Positions 12,757 to 29,916 of a DNA stretch of 29,959 nucleotides are shown one piece after another. This stretch comes from Hypsibius dujardini. Its lineage: Eukaryota; Tardigrada; Eutardigrada; Parachela; Hypsibiidae. Every line of letters starts with the position of its first letter. Position 1 is the stretch's first letter. The position numbers were made by a program, and so were the translations under genes. Below the pieces are notes generated by a model. The model saw nothing but the letters and a program-made list of their open reading frames with translations, did not search any database and was not told the DNA's origin. Location: the NCBI GenBank assembly GCA_001579985.1, contig LRSR01009865.1, positions 1-29,959 on the forward strand. Direction: 5' to 3'.

Positions 12757-15379
12757 AAATGGGTCTGATTGTCTCTTTGTATGACTGCTTGTCTTTCTTT
12801 TCGATTGTCTGCATTTAACTCTTCCTTATATCGTCTTCCCAACAGACCGTTCTTTCTTGCAGCTCCAAATCTTTCGTGTTGAGAAAGCTCCATTTCAAGT
12901 AGACGGACACGATCTGTGGCAGTGCTGCACTCACGGTGCTTACAGCGAGCCTTGGCAGGAGACAGCCTACACCATGGCGACCTTCGCCGTCATATTCGCC
13001 ATTCCGCTGGGGGTTATTCTGGTTGCGTACAGCATCATTTGGTGCCATTTACGGCGAAACACATCTTACCTCATGACACCTGGTGCGTTACAATTACATT
13101 TGTCAATGATTTTGTTGAGTACCGAAAAATAACACAAATTATCATGAATAGAGGCGACCATGCATCGCCGACTAGGTTCCTCAAGAGCTCGAGCGGATTC
13201 CGTGCGTGAACTAAAAATGAGAAGGGCGGCTCGCAATGCGTTCTGGATTTCGCTCCTGGTCATTATCACCTTCATCGCTTGTTGGGGCAAGTACCCATTG
13301 ACTGTTCCCTTTGGGGTACACACGTTGCAGAGTGTAACTCTGGAAGATCGAAACAGTGGCGCACGCAGTATTCATGTGATCTCTTTGGCAGTCTATTTTA
13401 AATGCGCGGACTCAAATGTTTTTTTGACTTTACACTATAAGGATTTTAATTTTGCCGAAAGACAAAAAATAATGGGTGAGTTGATTGTCGGGAAAAAATA
13501 AGGGCCGGTAAATTTCCTTTTTTAATTGATTTACTGTATAGATAATTTGAAAGATTTTCATCTTCGAATAACAGTTATTTCGAAAACGTAAACGGGATGC
13601 AGGAGGATTCAAAATTCATTTAAAAAAAAGTGAAACTAGAATTATAAGGTGAAACTGACCTCGACCATGCCGGAGGATTACTTGTTTCTAATACAAATTT
13701 ACCGAAAATCTGCCTATAATTAAATTAACCATGATTAAAACACGGCTCATCCTAAAACTCTTTACGGTATTTATCAATCCATCGATTTGAATGAAAATGT
13801 CAAGTAATGGCAACAATTAGCATACCATTTCAACGTTCCACCGAAATTCACCGTTGTGCCTTCGTTAACCAGAAAATGTAGTTTACCTTATTTGAGTTTT
13901 TCCAGATACGAAGTCCGAATCAGTGCAAACAGCTTTGACTGAAACTATCGCCTTATTTTAGCACCTTACCACATCGCTATGATTTACTTTGTCTTCGCAC
14001 ATGGAGCGGACGTGAACGGCGCGGTGTCCAATGCGGTGGAGAATATTTTTCTGTTTGGTGAGTGGATCCCACCTTAACGCTTCTCGACCAAAGACTTTCG
14101 AAAAAACACGGTTGATCTCACAACAGTCTGAAAGGCTGAAAAGTCAAAACCGATCAATAGCAAAAAAATCAACTGAAGAAAGCATACATTTTCGGATTCC
14201 TGACACATAATAATGATGATTGGCCATTACAACTCTATTTCGAAAACAAAATCGTTAACATCCGGCTTTGACTCTTCAGCCACTCATCTTTCACCTACAA
14301 TCATTGCACAAATCTCAAATCGTTTGCTTCCTGTATTCTAACAAGGGCTAATTCTCTACTCAGGAGATCCCCGAATATTTTTCGTTTACATAATCTGGGT
14401 GTGTCTCAAAACATTTTTTCGCTCTATTTCAAAAGTTTTTCAAAAAAACGCTGAAAATTTTTTCCCGGGCGTTTTCGCTGAAATTACGAAAAAATAGGAA
14501 CAGAAAAAACTGAGAAAATAGAAGCATTCCGATGACGAAAAGGACTATTGCAGGGAAAAACACACCAGAGGTGAAAAAACTGATTCCAAGATATAACGAA
14601 AAAGCCCAAAAAAATAGGAAAATAATTTGTTTCGAGAAGTGGAATATTACTGTCGGTTCCACTACCGTCAACAGAGTTAAATGTTTTGGTTCCTCTTTCT
14701 CGCTATTTGCTCATCCTAACAATTTTATTCAGCAGAGCTCGTTTTGTTGTTTCGCGAAGATTTCTTTTTTAAACTCAACCGCTACCTTTCGTAATCTTAT
14801 TGCAAATAATTATCTCTCTTGTTAATTCTTGCATTTTTGAACTTCACCTCGGGTCATTATGGTACTGATCCTATCACAGCTCTTCTACTTTTTTGTTTGG
14901 TAATTATTTTTTTCGTATTCAGATTTTCCTAATTTTCGGAGCTTTGTTTCTTCCAATTTTTCCGTAATGTTCCTTTATGTAGGCGTTTACGAAAGCTCAA
15001 GGAAAAGTCGAAATAACGAAAAATAATACTGCTCATAGTAATTTATAAGCGCTCTGATTTTTTACAGTAAATCCTCAGAAATAATAACTTATCATTCTTG
15101 ATGACAGCGATAATTTGTTTTCAGTGCGTTTCATTTACATAACATGAGCTTCATGACGTTGCGGTAGTCATAGTTGTTTTCCAAGACGCAATGGCGGTGC
15201 ACCTAAACAGAGCCGGCCAAATGATACCCATACATTTCTCCGCATAAAGTATTTGATTCCCTTGCGGTTACACCTTTACAATTTTGTACTGTGTTTCTGA
15301 TCCAGGAATGAGCAACTCAATCGCTAATCCAGTCATTTACGGAGCGTTCCACCTATTCCGCAACTCTAATCGTCACTAA
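9615..15379 (+). CDS. Neuropeptide GPCR of the vasopressin/oxytocin-GnRH-AKH receptor superfamily (7 exons, 357 aa)
   Basis: Class A receptor for a small peptide hormone, expected at the plasma membrane. Exons: 9615-9961, 11540-11635, 11732-11837, 12863-13082, 13152-13286, 13962-14057, 15306-15379. All phases join, giving 358 codons with the stop. An in-frame stop at 9585-9587 supports M at 9615. Landmarks: sequon N17-I-S; TM1 N64; TM2 HLSIAD with D96; YQWLAGNFTC with Cys123, the TM3 disulfide partner; DRC at 147-149 in place of DRY; W173 in TM4; ICSTPQ; ECL2 cysteines 204/205; CWAPY (300-304) in TM6; NPVIY at 341-345. DRC and KFMQM...YAST resemble vasopressin/oxytocin receptors, while QW-AGN and CSTPQ-IF also recall GnRH/AKH/corazonin receptors, so the ligand is uncertain. 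The tail after NPVIY is only 12 residues. Intron 5 is GC-AG. A (CTGT)n tract sits in intron 3. Confidence 0.88.
12705..12756. repeat. (CTGT)n microsatellite in receptor intron 3
   Basis: Tandem CTGT units with occasional GTTT variants, within a wider degenerate pyrimidine-rich zone (about 12640-12800). The tract lies about 100 nt upstream of the exon-4 acceptor (exon starts at 12863). Confidence 0.85.
13287..13961 (+). other. GC-AG intron splitting TM6 and its CWxPY motif
   Basis: The exon ends TGT TGG G and the intron begins GCAAGT, the standard form of a GC donor; the acceptor is TTTTAG. Joining gives C-W-A-P-Y, the conserved TM6 motif, in phase 1. No GT donor nearby restores this motif. 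It is the only non-GT donor among the receptor's six introns. Confidence 0.75.
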
Positions 15380-16445
15380 TGGGCACGACTTGGGAATCGG
15401 ATGTCTCGTGCGGGTTTTTCTCATTTTACACGTCTGACGTCCAATCGACCATGCCTAACGAATTCCGGCTACACAGTACTTCGACTTGGCAATACACTGG
15501 GCGTCTAGTTGTAATGTACAGTAAGCCTTATTGATGTACTAGCCCGTAATTGCATGCTGCAGCCACAATGATCCGGGCTAATTCGCCTAACCAGAGCGCC
15601 ACAACGGCCTGGAAACATCCCATTTCCCAGAATGCTACAACCTTTACTTTAAGCATCTCATATGAGTAGAAAATTGCTGTTCTGTACGTTGGTGTCTCGG
15701 TGTCGCTACATACAGAGATATTGCCTAAGTTTTAGTGGTTTTGGGTCACCTGTTTTGGTTATCAGAAACAGAAAAATTGGCTTGCAAAAAATGTGAACTA
15801 CAAGTTGCATTTTTCAAACGTCATCGTTTTTCACTAGCTATTGGAATCCATTAACTCCTCTGTGTCGAAAGTTTAGGGCTGACAATCGGGTTTTACGTCT
15901 TCCAAGTTGTTCGCAATTTGTTTTGCATGTGATTCCGACGGCACTTATTCCGTCATACTCCCAGAAGACAGCCAACGCAACAAGAATTATTCTGGCGCAT
16001 GAGACTCCTCTGGATGTTGTGTAGGGCGGGGTGGTCACTGCGATTTACCTGTAGCAGAAGTAAAGTCACTGTCCCATTCTCTCAAAATAATTCAAATACG
16101 CTATAATTGCTCCGGACTTCTTTTATAGATGTACCGTTTCTGCAAATCAATCAACATGTGCGATGATTACTTAAACATTTAGAGTTGATGAATTAGTCTG
16201 CTGAGTATATTATTTGCCTTAATAAACATGCTGACCTGTAAGGAGGAACTGAAAAAAAATAAAGGGGTAAAAACTTCACTCTGAAGGGGTGGAACTCGAG
16301 AAAACATGCATAACCACAAACGTCAGAATATATAGAGTGGGAGTAAATTACACCTCGTAATAACATACTGTAAAAATCACAGAATGGCGCAGCTTAAAAT
16401 GCATGTTTTCCGTAGCAGCTAGCTTTTCGAAATTCCATATTGTAA
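15380..16445 (+). other. 3' flank of the receptor; no further gene recognised
   Basis: Follows the receptor stop codon. It probably contains the 3' UTR. The first AATAAA after the stop is at 16221-16226, with another at about 16258; no nearer canonical signal was seen. An open frame on the minus strand (15838-16038) shows no known motif. Confidence 0.4.
16221..16226 (+). terminator. Candidate polyadenylation signal AATAAA
   Basis: This is the first AATAAA on the plus strand after the receptor stop, implying an 840-nt 3' UTR. It is tentative, since a variant signal closer to the stop could be used instead. Confidence 0.25.
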
Positions 16446-16578
16446 GCGCGCGATAGCAAGGGCCACTGCAATGCATGAAATACGCACATTAAACCCGGTG
16501 CGCTCGTACACTCGTGCACGGGCACACAGGGCCAGAAAATCAGTGGGTCAAATTCTACTGGCCCGTGCAATCGCGCGC
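16446..16578. repeat. Short inverted repeat, 20-bp arms (18/20 paired)
   Basis: Bases 16446-16465 (GCGCGCGATAGCAAGGGCCA) and the reverse complement of 16559-16578 differ at two positions. The enclosed 93 nt contain a smaller GGGCCAG/CTGGCCC pairing close to the right arm. The GC-rich arms stand out from the surroundings. It could be a small foldback element or a hairpin. Confidence 0.65.
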
Positions 16579-16673
16579 GTACGGTATTTTTCATGCCCGG
16601 CTTCAAAGTTTCGATTGTTTACTCGCCGTTTTTATACTGTTTGCCTGCCTGAGGACCTGTATTATTGTATTTA

Positions 16674-16738
<65 letters not shown>

Positions 16739-16804
16739 CTCAGTCAGTCTGTCTGTCTCTCTGTCTGTCTGTCTGTCTGTCTGTCAATCAATCAGCCAGT
16801 CAGT
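16674..16804. repeat. (CTGT)n microsatellite
   Basis: Tandem CTGT with interspersed TTGT, CTCT and CAGT units, ending in CAAT/CAGT variants. It lies just upstream of the acceptor of the broken coiled-coil exon at 16833. Frames through it give meaningless CLSV repeats. Confidence 0.9.
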
Positions 16805-16832
16805 GCTTGTATACATTTCATTTCATTTGCAG

Positions 16833-17064
16833 CATCTCGCCGAGTGGGATGAGCGTCATCAAGCCGAAATCTCTCAAACCGATGAGTAGTTGAAGCAAAA
16901 AAAACCGCCTCCGAGCTGTCCAAACTGAGCGAAGACAAAAAACATTTAGCCGACCAGTTAAATGCGCTCCACGAAAAAGTAAACGAGTGGAAGAACGCCG
17001 GGTGGACGCCTTAAAGAACGGCCTCGGTCCTAATGCCACTAAAGTCTACGAATTTGACCAATAA
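16833..17064 (+). pseudogene. Broken terminal exon encoding a charged coiled coil
   Basis: After a good acceptor (TTTCATTTGCAG) the frame reads HLAEWDERHQAEISQTDE, then an in-frame TAG (16886-16888). Coding character continues: after a one-base shift in the run of eight A's the frame gives SELSKLSEDKKHLADQLNAL, then HEKVNEWKNA. A second shift near 16998-17002 leads to VDALKNGLGPNATKVYEFDQ and a TAA at 17062-17064. The amphipathic, Lys/Glu-rich heptad-like pattern across three broken frames indicates a once-coding coiled-coil C-terminus. I do not recognise the family, and no upstream exons were found. An AATAAA overlaps the final stop. Sequencing error could mimic the two shifts but is less likely to add the stop as well. 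Confidence 0.5.
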
Positions 17065-17362
17065 AAGGCATCAATTTGCTTTGGCTGTCCTGTGCAGCGA
17101 GTTTTCTTATAAGTCATCTCCGCTAAGCAATTCAACTTTCGCCCCGCTGTTTATGTAACTATTTCCAGTATATAAGGATCTCATAGAGCTTGCTGGAGTT
17201 CGTCATGTTATTGGTATGCTATAACACTGCATTCGTTCGTGCATTAATTATAAGGTTGAGTTTTTAGTTGACCAAAAAACTATGCTAACAAGTATTGTTA
17301 CTAAAAATACCGAACCACATTGGTATGTGCAGTATAAGACGGAATATACTTTGCCTTAAAAT

Positions 17363-22503
<5,141 letters not shown>

Positions 22504-23143
22504 CTCCTAAATACCACACGCGATATTCGGTCTTCATTTGCAAAAACGAAAAACACCTACTGTACTAGCAATACTATTTGGAAATATCCGCATATAAGCC
22601 CTTCGTGTTGCTGCCCATTAGCATTGTCTATTTCGCCTCGGGACCTAGCAAACTCATCAAAATGTCTGTAAACACAATATTCCACGCTCTACGTGCTGTA
22701 ATAGCATCATCGAACGGATGGTGTTAATGTTAGCGGTGCTGAAGACTTCTGTTGAAAAAAAGATACCGGTATAACGAGAAAGCCTGCTGGCGTTTTAGGC
22801 TAAAACTTGTAGTCAGCAAATTTACCAGATTATTTAACTCAGTGACTAACAAGTGGTCGTGCGCGTCTTTTGGTACAAATAATTTCATATTTGCAAAATA
22901 TGCCAGCCTGTGGGGGGAAGGGAGTGACACTCTGTTTTTCGCTAAAAATGTTTACATGTACGGTTTAATGTTTAATGGTAATCGAGCGGCCAACCTCGCG
23001 AGAAGGGTTCCCGGCCGGTCGTTCTCCCTTTCTGCGGCAGAAAAACGTGATCAACAAAACAACGACGACGTCGAACAGCGGCAGACATCTGACAGATGGT
23101 CCAGAGTGGTTAGATTAAATTTTCTCAGTTCAGTTCTGAAAAA
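22504..23143. other. 5' flank of the lectin receptor kinase
   Basis: Lies upstream of the receptor kinase ATG (22503, minus strand) and downstream of the retroelement tail. A 176-codon open frame on the plus strand (22752-23282) starts at a non-ATG codon and runs antisense into the retroelement remnant; it shows no known motif and I do not call it. No TATA box or other promoter element was identified with confidence. Confidence 0.4.
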
Positions 23144-23712
23144 TCAAAGAGACAACATTTTCGACAAAGGTCGGGGGAGCTTATTAAATATTCTGCGGAA
23201 GCGTTCCGGGGATCGTTCTATCTCCAATTTTGGTGTTCGCAGTGGATTCAACTCTTTCTCCGTGATGGGTGTTGTAGAGTGACTTGTTTCTTTGACGGTG
23301 ACTAGCTTTTTCATATAGGCGGGGAGCTTGACGAACGACGGATTAGCAATTTTGCACAGCCAGGTTGCTTCTGAGTGGTGCCATGTCACGGTAGCCGGCA
23401 TGATGCTGAGTTCCGCGAAGAGCTCGGAAGCGACGTGCCTCTTACAGTTGGTGAGGGTACGGATGGCTTTTTATTGGGTGCACTGGATGCGTTCTCGGTC
23501 CCGTTGTGTGGCGGTGGTACAGACGATGGAGCAGTATCGGTAATGGGAACGGACAATGGCGTGGTAGAGGGACATGTGTTGTGTCATCGACATGCCGTTC
23601 TTGGCTCGGTTGATCAGGGTTATTCCAGTCGTCATCTTTTCCTCCATTTTAGTTATGTGGACGGATCAGGTGAGGTGGTGGTCAACAACAACGACGGTTG
23701 GTTCGCCCTGAA
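23144..23712 (-). mobile_element. Decayed non-LTR retrotransposon, C-terminal part of a reverse transcriptase
   Basis: On the minus strand one frame carries the features seen just after the catalytic core of LINE-type reverse transcriptases: a DHHLT-SVHITK stretch, INRAKNGMS, LYHAIVRSHYRYCS, then RERIQC...KAIRTLTN. It continues with unassigned sequence to a stop near 23144. At least two in-frame stops interrupt it (a TGA where LINEs usually have Trp after LT, and a TAA after QCTQ), so it is dead. The catalytic FxDD region and endonuclease were not found to the right, so this is a 5'-truncated copy. The subfamily (Jockey, CR1 or L2-like) cannot be decided by eye. Confidence 0.65.
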
Positions 23713-26195
<2,483 letters not shown>

Positions 26196-27114
26196 GGAAA
26201 GGCCTTTCTAAAAAATATAAATGTTTTCTGTTTTTTTTACTAACTTGTTTTAAGCGTTGAGTTTCATGAGGGGTACTTACTTAATCTTAACCTTCGTCTT
26301 ATTTTTAAACAATCTCTCTCATGCTTTTCATTCCGGAGAGCTCGAGATACGTGTATCAGTACAGTAAAGTGACATTTATTGCTAGTTCAACTTTCATAGG
26401 TTCGCAGTGACTGAAACAATGACGGTGAACAAGCTAACCACCGAATGGTCCCTCCAGTAAACTGATAGTCCACCGGAAGCTCGAGGAGAAACGCCGCAGG
26501 AGTTCCTTGCTATGAAATACAGATAATGATTATATATTGACTGGTAGACTCAAACAGACAGTCGGACGCATAGACAGGCAGGTAGGTAAAACAGGAGACA
26601 AACAGACATATAGATACATGGACAGGCAGGCAGACAGACATACAAACACTTAGATACATAGGCAGACAGACAGGCAGACATATATGCAGACACATAGATA
26701 AATAGACAGACAGACAGGTAAGTAAGCAGACAAACAGATAGACAGACAAACAAACAGACAAACAGACATGCAAACACATAGATACATAGAGAGACAGACA
26801 GGCAGACAGGTAGACAGATCTATACTTTCCTGGAAATGCAGGTTTTTATGACTCATTTGTTTGGTGATTATGCACCTGAATTAACAAGGTTTGCTTGTTA
26901 CAGAATCATACGAGGTTCGCGAGATCAGTGCTATCAGCGATAGATAATGATAGGCCGAGCTGTTCCGGAGATATTTAACCGGGTGCTCTATTCTTCCCAT
27001 GGGCATTTCCCCGACGTCAAAGTGAAAACAAATTTCTGACCTTCATCATTTTGGCAGTACACGTCCGTCAGCAGATCAAATATATCCAGTCTCTAAAAAG
27101 TCACTACAGCAATA
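26196..27114. other. Intergenic region between DPM1 and the beta-trefoil lectin
   Basis: Contains the DPM1 3' end (an AATATAAA variant signal is near 26213), a degenerate CAGA-type microsatellite (26558-26820) and the 5' flank of the lectin gene. A CAG preceded by CATTTTGG at about 27047-27057 could be a 5' UTR acceptor. No ORF with coding character was found. Confidence 0.45.
26558..26820. repeat. Degenerate (ACAG/GACA)n microsatellite
   Basis: About 260 nt of imperfect ACAG/GACA/TACA units, the reverse complement of the CTGT motif seen near 7.1, 12.7 and 16.7 kb. Its degeneracy suggests an old array. Minus-strand frames through it yield CLSVCLP-type artefacts. Confidence 0.85.
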
Positions 27115-28059
27115 ATGGCCCAGACTTCACCGCCCGCCGGGGCCGTCCCGAAAGCCAATTTCCCTTTGGAACGGAAAGCCAACTTCAACCCCAACTGGCC
27201 GTTCGTCATTCGTCATGTGGAAACCAATACGGTTTTGGACGTTTTCGAAGGTCCCAACTCCCAACGGATCGTCCTCTACGAGTACAACGGCGGTGGCAAT
27301 CAGTTGTTCACCTTCCGCGACGGACTCATCATCAGCCAGAAGAACGGGTAACTATCCCGTGACCCGTGCTTTTTACAGCAAGATTTGACTTTAAATTAAA
27401 CTAAAAATCCCTTCATAACTGGAGGGTGATCTCAATTTAAATTTAAATGATTTCATTAAAATATAGACTGAGTTGCCCTTTATTTTAAGCTAAAACTACT
27501 AATGCTTTAAAATGATTACACTGTTTATAATTCAAATTACATTAAAACCAACGCGTGACCAGGTGTTGAATTTTAAACTAAATTAAGTTAAAATCATTTA
27601 CCTTCGAATAAACAGCCTATGTTGGCCTATTTTTATTGCACAATTTAAAATTATTTAAATTAAATTAAATTCATCATCATTTATGTTAGAATAACAATTT
27701 TATTTCTGCCTATTTTCATTCATTATATAAAGTAATATAAACAAAACCACAAGCGACGCTTAATAAATCACTTCAGATAAAGTGAGTGAAAATGATGTGC
27801 CGCCTTTTTCAGCCTAGTGTTGGATGTGAGCCAACATCCCGAAGACGGTCAGGCGCTCATCACCTTCAACGCCAATGGTGGAAGAAATCAGCAGTGGCAG
27901 CTGCGCGAGTACGGTCGCATTAAAAGCCAAGTCGGTCAGGTGGTGGATGTGCGGACCAGCGCCCCTCCGATTTATCCGCTTTTGTCGGCCTATGCCACGG
28001 ACCAGAGGGAGCCCAGCGACGGCGGGGACAGCCAGATTTTTGAGCTCATCAACGTTTAG
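27115..28059 (+). CDS. Intracellular single-domain beta-trefoil (ricin-B-like) lectin (2 exons, 159 aa)
   Basis: Exons 27115-27347 and 27813-28059 join in phase 2 across a 465-nt AT-rich intron (GTAACT...TTTCAG). No signal peptide or TM is visible, so a cytosolic or non-classically secreted protein is expected. After a Pro-rich N-terminus, residues 29-159 form one beta-trefoil with three subdomains, each with the hydrophobic VLDV-type strand (VLDV 40-43, LVLDV 79-83, QVVDV 122-126) and the QxW/QxF position (QLF 63-65, QQW 106-108, QIF 152-154). The family binds sugars in its subdomain pockets; the ligand here is unknown. Only one of three QxW positions keeps Trp, so not all sites need be functional. 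The start is supported by the paralogue at 29917, which begins with a matching segment. A related copy follows 1.86 kb downstream. Confidence 0.87.
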
Positions 28060-28207
28060 GATTGTGTCATGTCGGCGTTTTGAGAAACTGCACTTGTACC
28101 TTCGGTTCTTGCGATTGTGATAGTGATTTTAAGGCGCATAAAATAATATAAATCGGTATATATTTATATTTGAGTTAGGAAACAGCATGGCACATCTAGA
28201 TACTTAT
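28060..28207 (+). other. 3' flank of the beta-trefoil lectin gene
   Basis: Follows the TAG stop. A string of AATAA/AATATAAA-like signals occurs at about 28139-28152 and probably contains the polyadenylation signal. Confidence 0.35.
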
Positions 28208-28333
28208 ACACACGTGACAATAACCTTGCGCTAACCGAGTTAAGCCATTACACTCGTCTGACGCATGGCCGTTGTACACAGCTGCGAGTTAAAGTGCTTA
28301 ATGCGGTCAGCGCAAAGTTTTTGCCACGTGTGT
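28208..28333. repeat. Imperfect 126-nt palindrome with 30-bp outer arms
   Basis: The outer 30 bases at the left (from 28208, beginning ACACACGTGAC) pair with the reverse complement of the last 30 (to 28333, ending GCCACGTGTGT) at 26 of 30 positions. Pairing continues more weakly inward for about 20 bases, so nearly the whole segment can fold as one long hairpin. Both ends carry a CACGTG core. It could be a foldback or MITE-type element or an expressed hairpin RNA. Confidence 0.7.
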
Positions 28334-29267
28334 CCACATTTTTTACCCTCGTCCTCCAAATTTCATAATATCTGGAGTAGTGTTGTATGAATCAAACTTT
28401 TGAGATTAAATAAAAATACATTTTTATTGGGTAAAAGGTGATTTTAAATCAAAACTAAAATTATTGTAACCAAAATACATTTAAACTTAATTTAAAAATT
28501 AGTTTGAAATGCTCTTGGTGGCTAATTTAGATCATTTTTAAATTAATTCTTAAATTTTAACTTATGAAAAAATAGTATAAAACTGTTAATTAAATAATAA
28601 TTAATCTGATTTAAAAAAACTGCCTATTTTGGACATTTTAAATCACATTTTAAATTACTGTAAACAGCCCTAATTTGAAGTTTGCAAAGGGATTGCCCTA
28701 TGGACCCTGGAGCAGAAATTGACCCTGTTGTAGCCTAAAGTACACTGATTCGTTTCTGTATTTCGTGAACCAGATTAACAAAATTATGGGAAGAGCCTAA
28801 TCCTGTCGAGGGTCGTAGAATTCTGCGATCAAGAGTTTGCTGACAGTGTTCAGCACGAGACGACGAGATGCAACAGTCCCTGTACGACCCTACGAAGGCA
28901 GTACGCCTTAATCTCCATTATCAATACACAAAAGTGTTTGAATAAGAGTACGAAAGCTGCCTTGGCACACTCCGCCATTCTGCATTAGCACCTGCTTTTT
29001 CAGGGCGAATGCCGATAAGAATTGTCACTCTTTCCAGCGACACCGCCGGCATGGCAGATGAAATTTAAACAGATTTTGCATCGATTTACGGCTTTCGTTA
29101 CGAATCGGTTTAACTAAACCTTAAAATACAGTCTTTATGAACTGTTGCTCCGTTTGTTATTGCGGTAGGCCGGAATTCTCTAGAATCGTCGGATTAAATG
29201 CGAAAGCATGCTGATTGGCTGTCAAGGAATATCAGCACAATTTGAGCTTGATCTTAAAACCTTTGTT

Positions 29268-29293
29268 GGGGCTTTGGCGGGGAGGAGGGGGGG
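29268..29293 (+). other. G-quadruplex-capable motif
   Basis: Runs of 4, 4 and 7 G's separated by short loops satisfy the G3+/N1-7 pattern. A second run (about 29370-29390) of 6 and 10 G's with a short spacer lies about 100 nt downstream. Both are followed by TTGA, so they may be diverged copies of one sequence. Confidence 0.45.
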
Positions 29294-29820
29294 TTGACTA
29301 CTAGATGGCATTTCTCCTGAAAATATACTCATCTGTAATTCCTATAGTCCAGACACGTTGGTTTCGGTTGGGGGGCGGCGGGGGGGGGGGTTGAGCTAAA
29401 CGATGCAGTTTCACTTGGACACATTCTTTTAACTATTCCTGCCGTTTACTCCAGCCTCATGGAAGGTCTGCCGGCATAATGTTCTCCACCTCCGCGCTCA
29501 CAACGCCGCAATTTCAGCTCCAGAGCCGCGACCGGTCAAGCGTGAGACATTATTCGCAGTACTATCCGTGCATATTTGTCCAGGTTTAAGGTAGATATGA
29601 GTGTATTTCTCTCGTACCTCTGTTTGCATTGTTCTCGGCTGTGTCAGCGATAACGCGGGCCCCATCATCGATATATCATCTCATTAGGTCTATATTAACA
29701 ATGCTCCGTTGATAATTTCGGCGCCACGTTGCTGAACATTCACCCAGGGGGCGTCACTATCACCGTCAAATCACCGGATGTAACGGACCCTCTTACAACG
29801 TGGCACCCTTCTTCGCACTT

Positions 29821-29843
29821 ATATATATACATATATATACATG
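29821..29843. repeat. AT dinucleotide microsatellite
   Basis: Two short ATATAT runs joined by AC, about 75 nt upstream of the ATG of the lectin paralogue. Confidence 0.6.
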
Positions 29844-29916
29844 GTACTTAAGGCAACACATATTACTTTCGCTCACGTATTTTTCCTTCACGTCCAGCCC
29901 CAACCGCTTCGGAAGA

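Larger units (their letters stand above)
28334..29916. other. AT-rich then G-rich intergenic DNA between the two beta-trefoil lectin genes
   Basis: Bases 28400-28680 are very AT-rich, with many TTTAAA strings. From 29268 there are two strong G-runs on the plus strand, and an AT dinucleotide tract is at 29821-29843. No coding exon was recognised. Confidence 0.45.

Noticed and set aside
14429-14825. Hydrophobic minus-strand frame and a possible inverted repeat in receptor intron 6
   Set aside because: The frame reflects purine/pyrimidine-biased low-complexity DNA. The apparent inverted similarity with 14910-14965 is too weak to separate from composition.
16471-16893. Long open frames with CLSVCLSV repeats
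   Set aside because: They are translations of the (CTGT)n microsatellite. The same artefact explains the frames at 7025-7292, 12352-12893 and 26510-26856.
22752-23282. 176-codon plus-strand open frame
   Set aside because: It starts at a non-ATG codon and its second half is antisense to the retroelement reverse-transcriptase tail.
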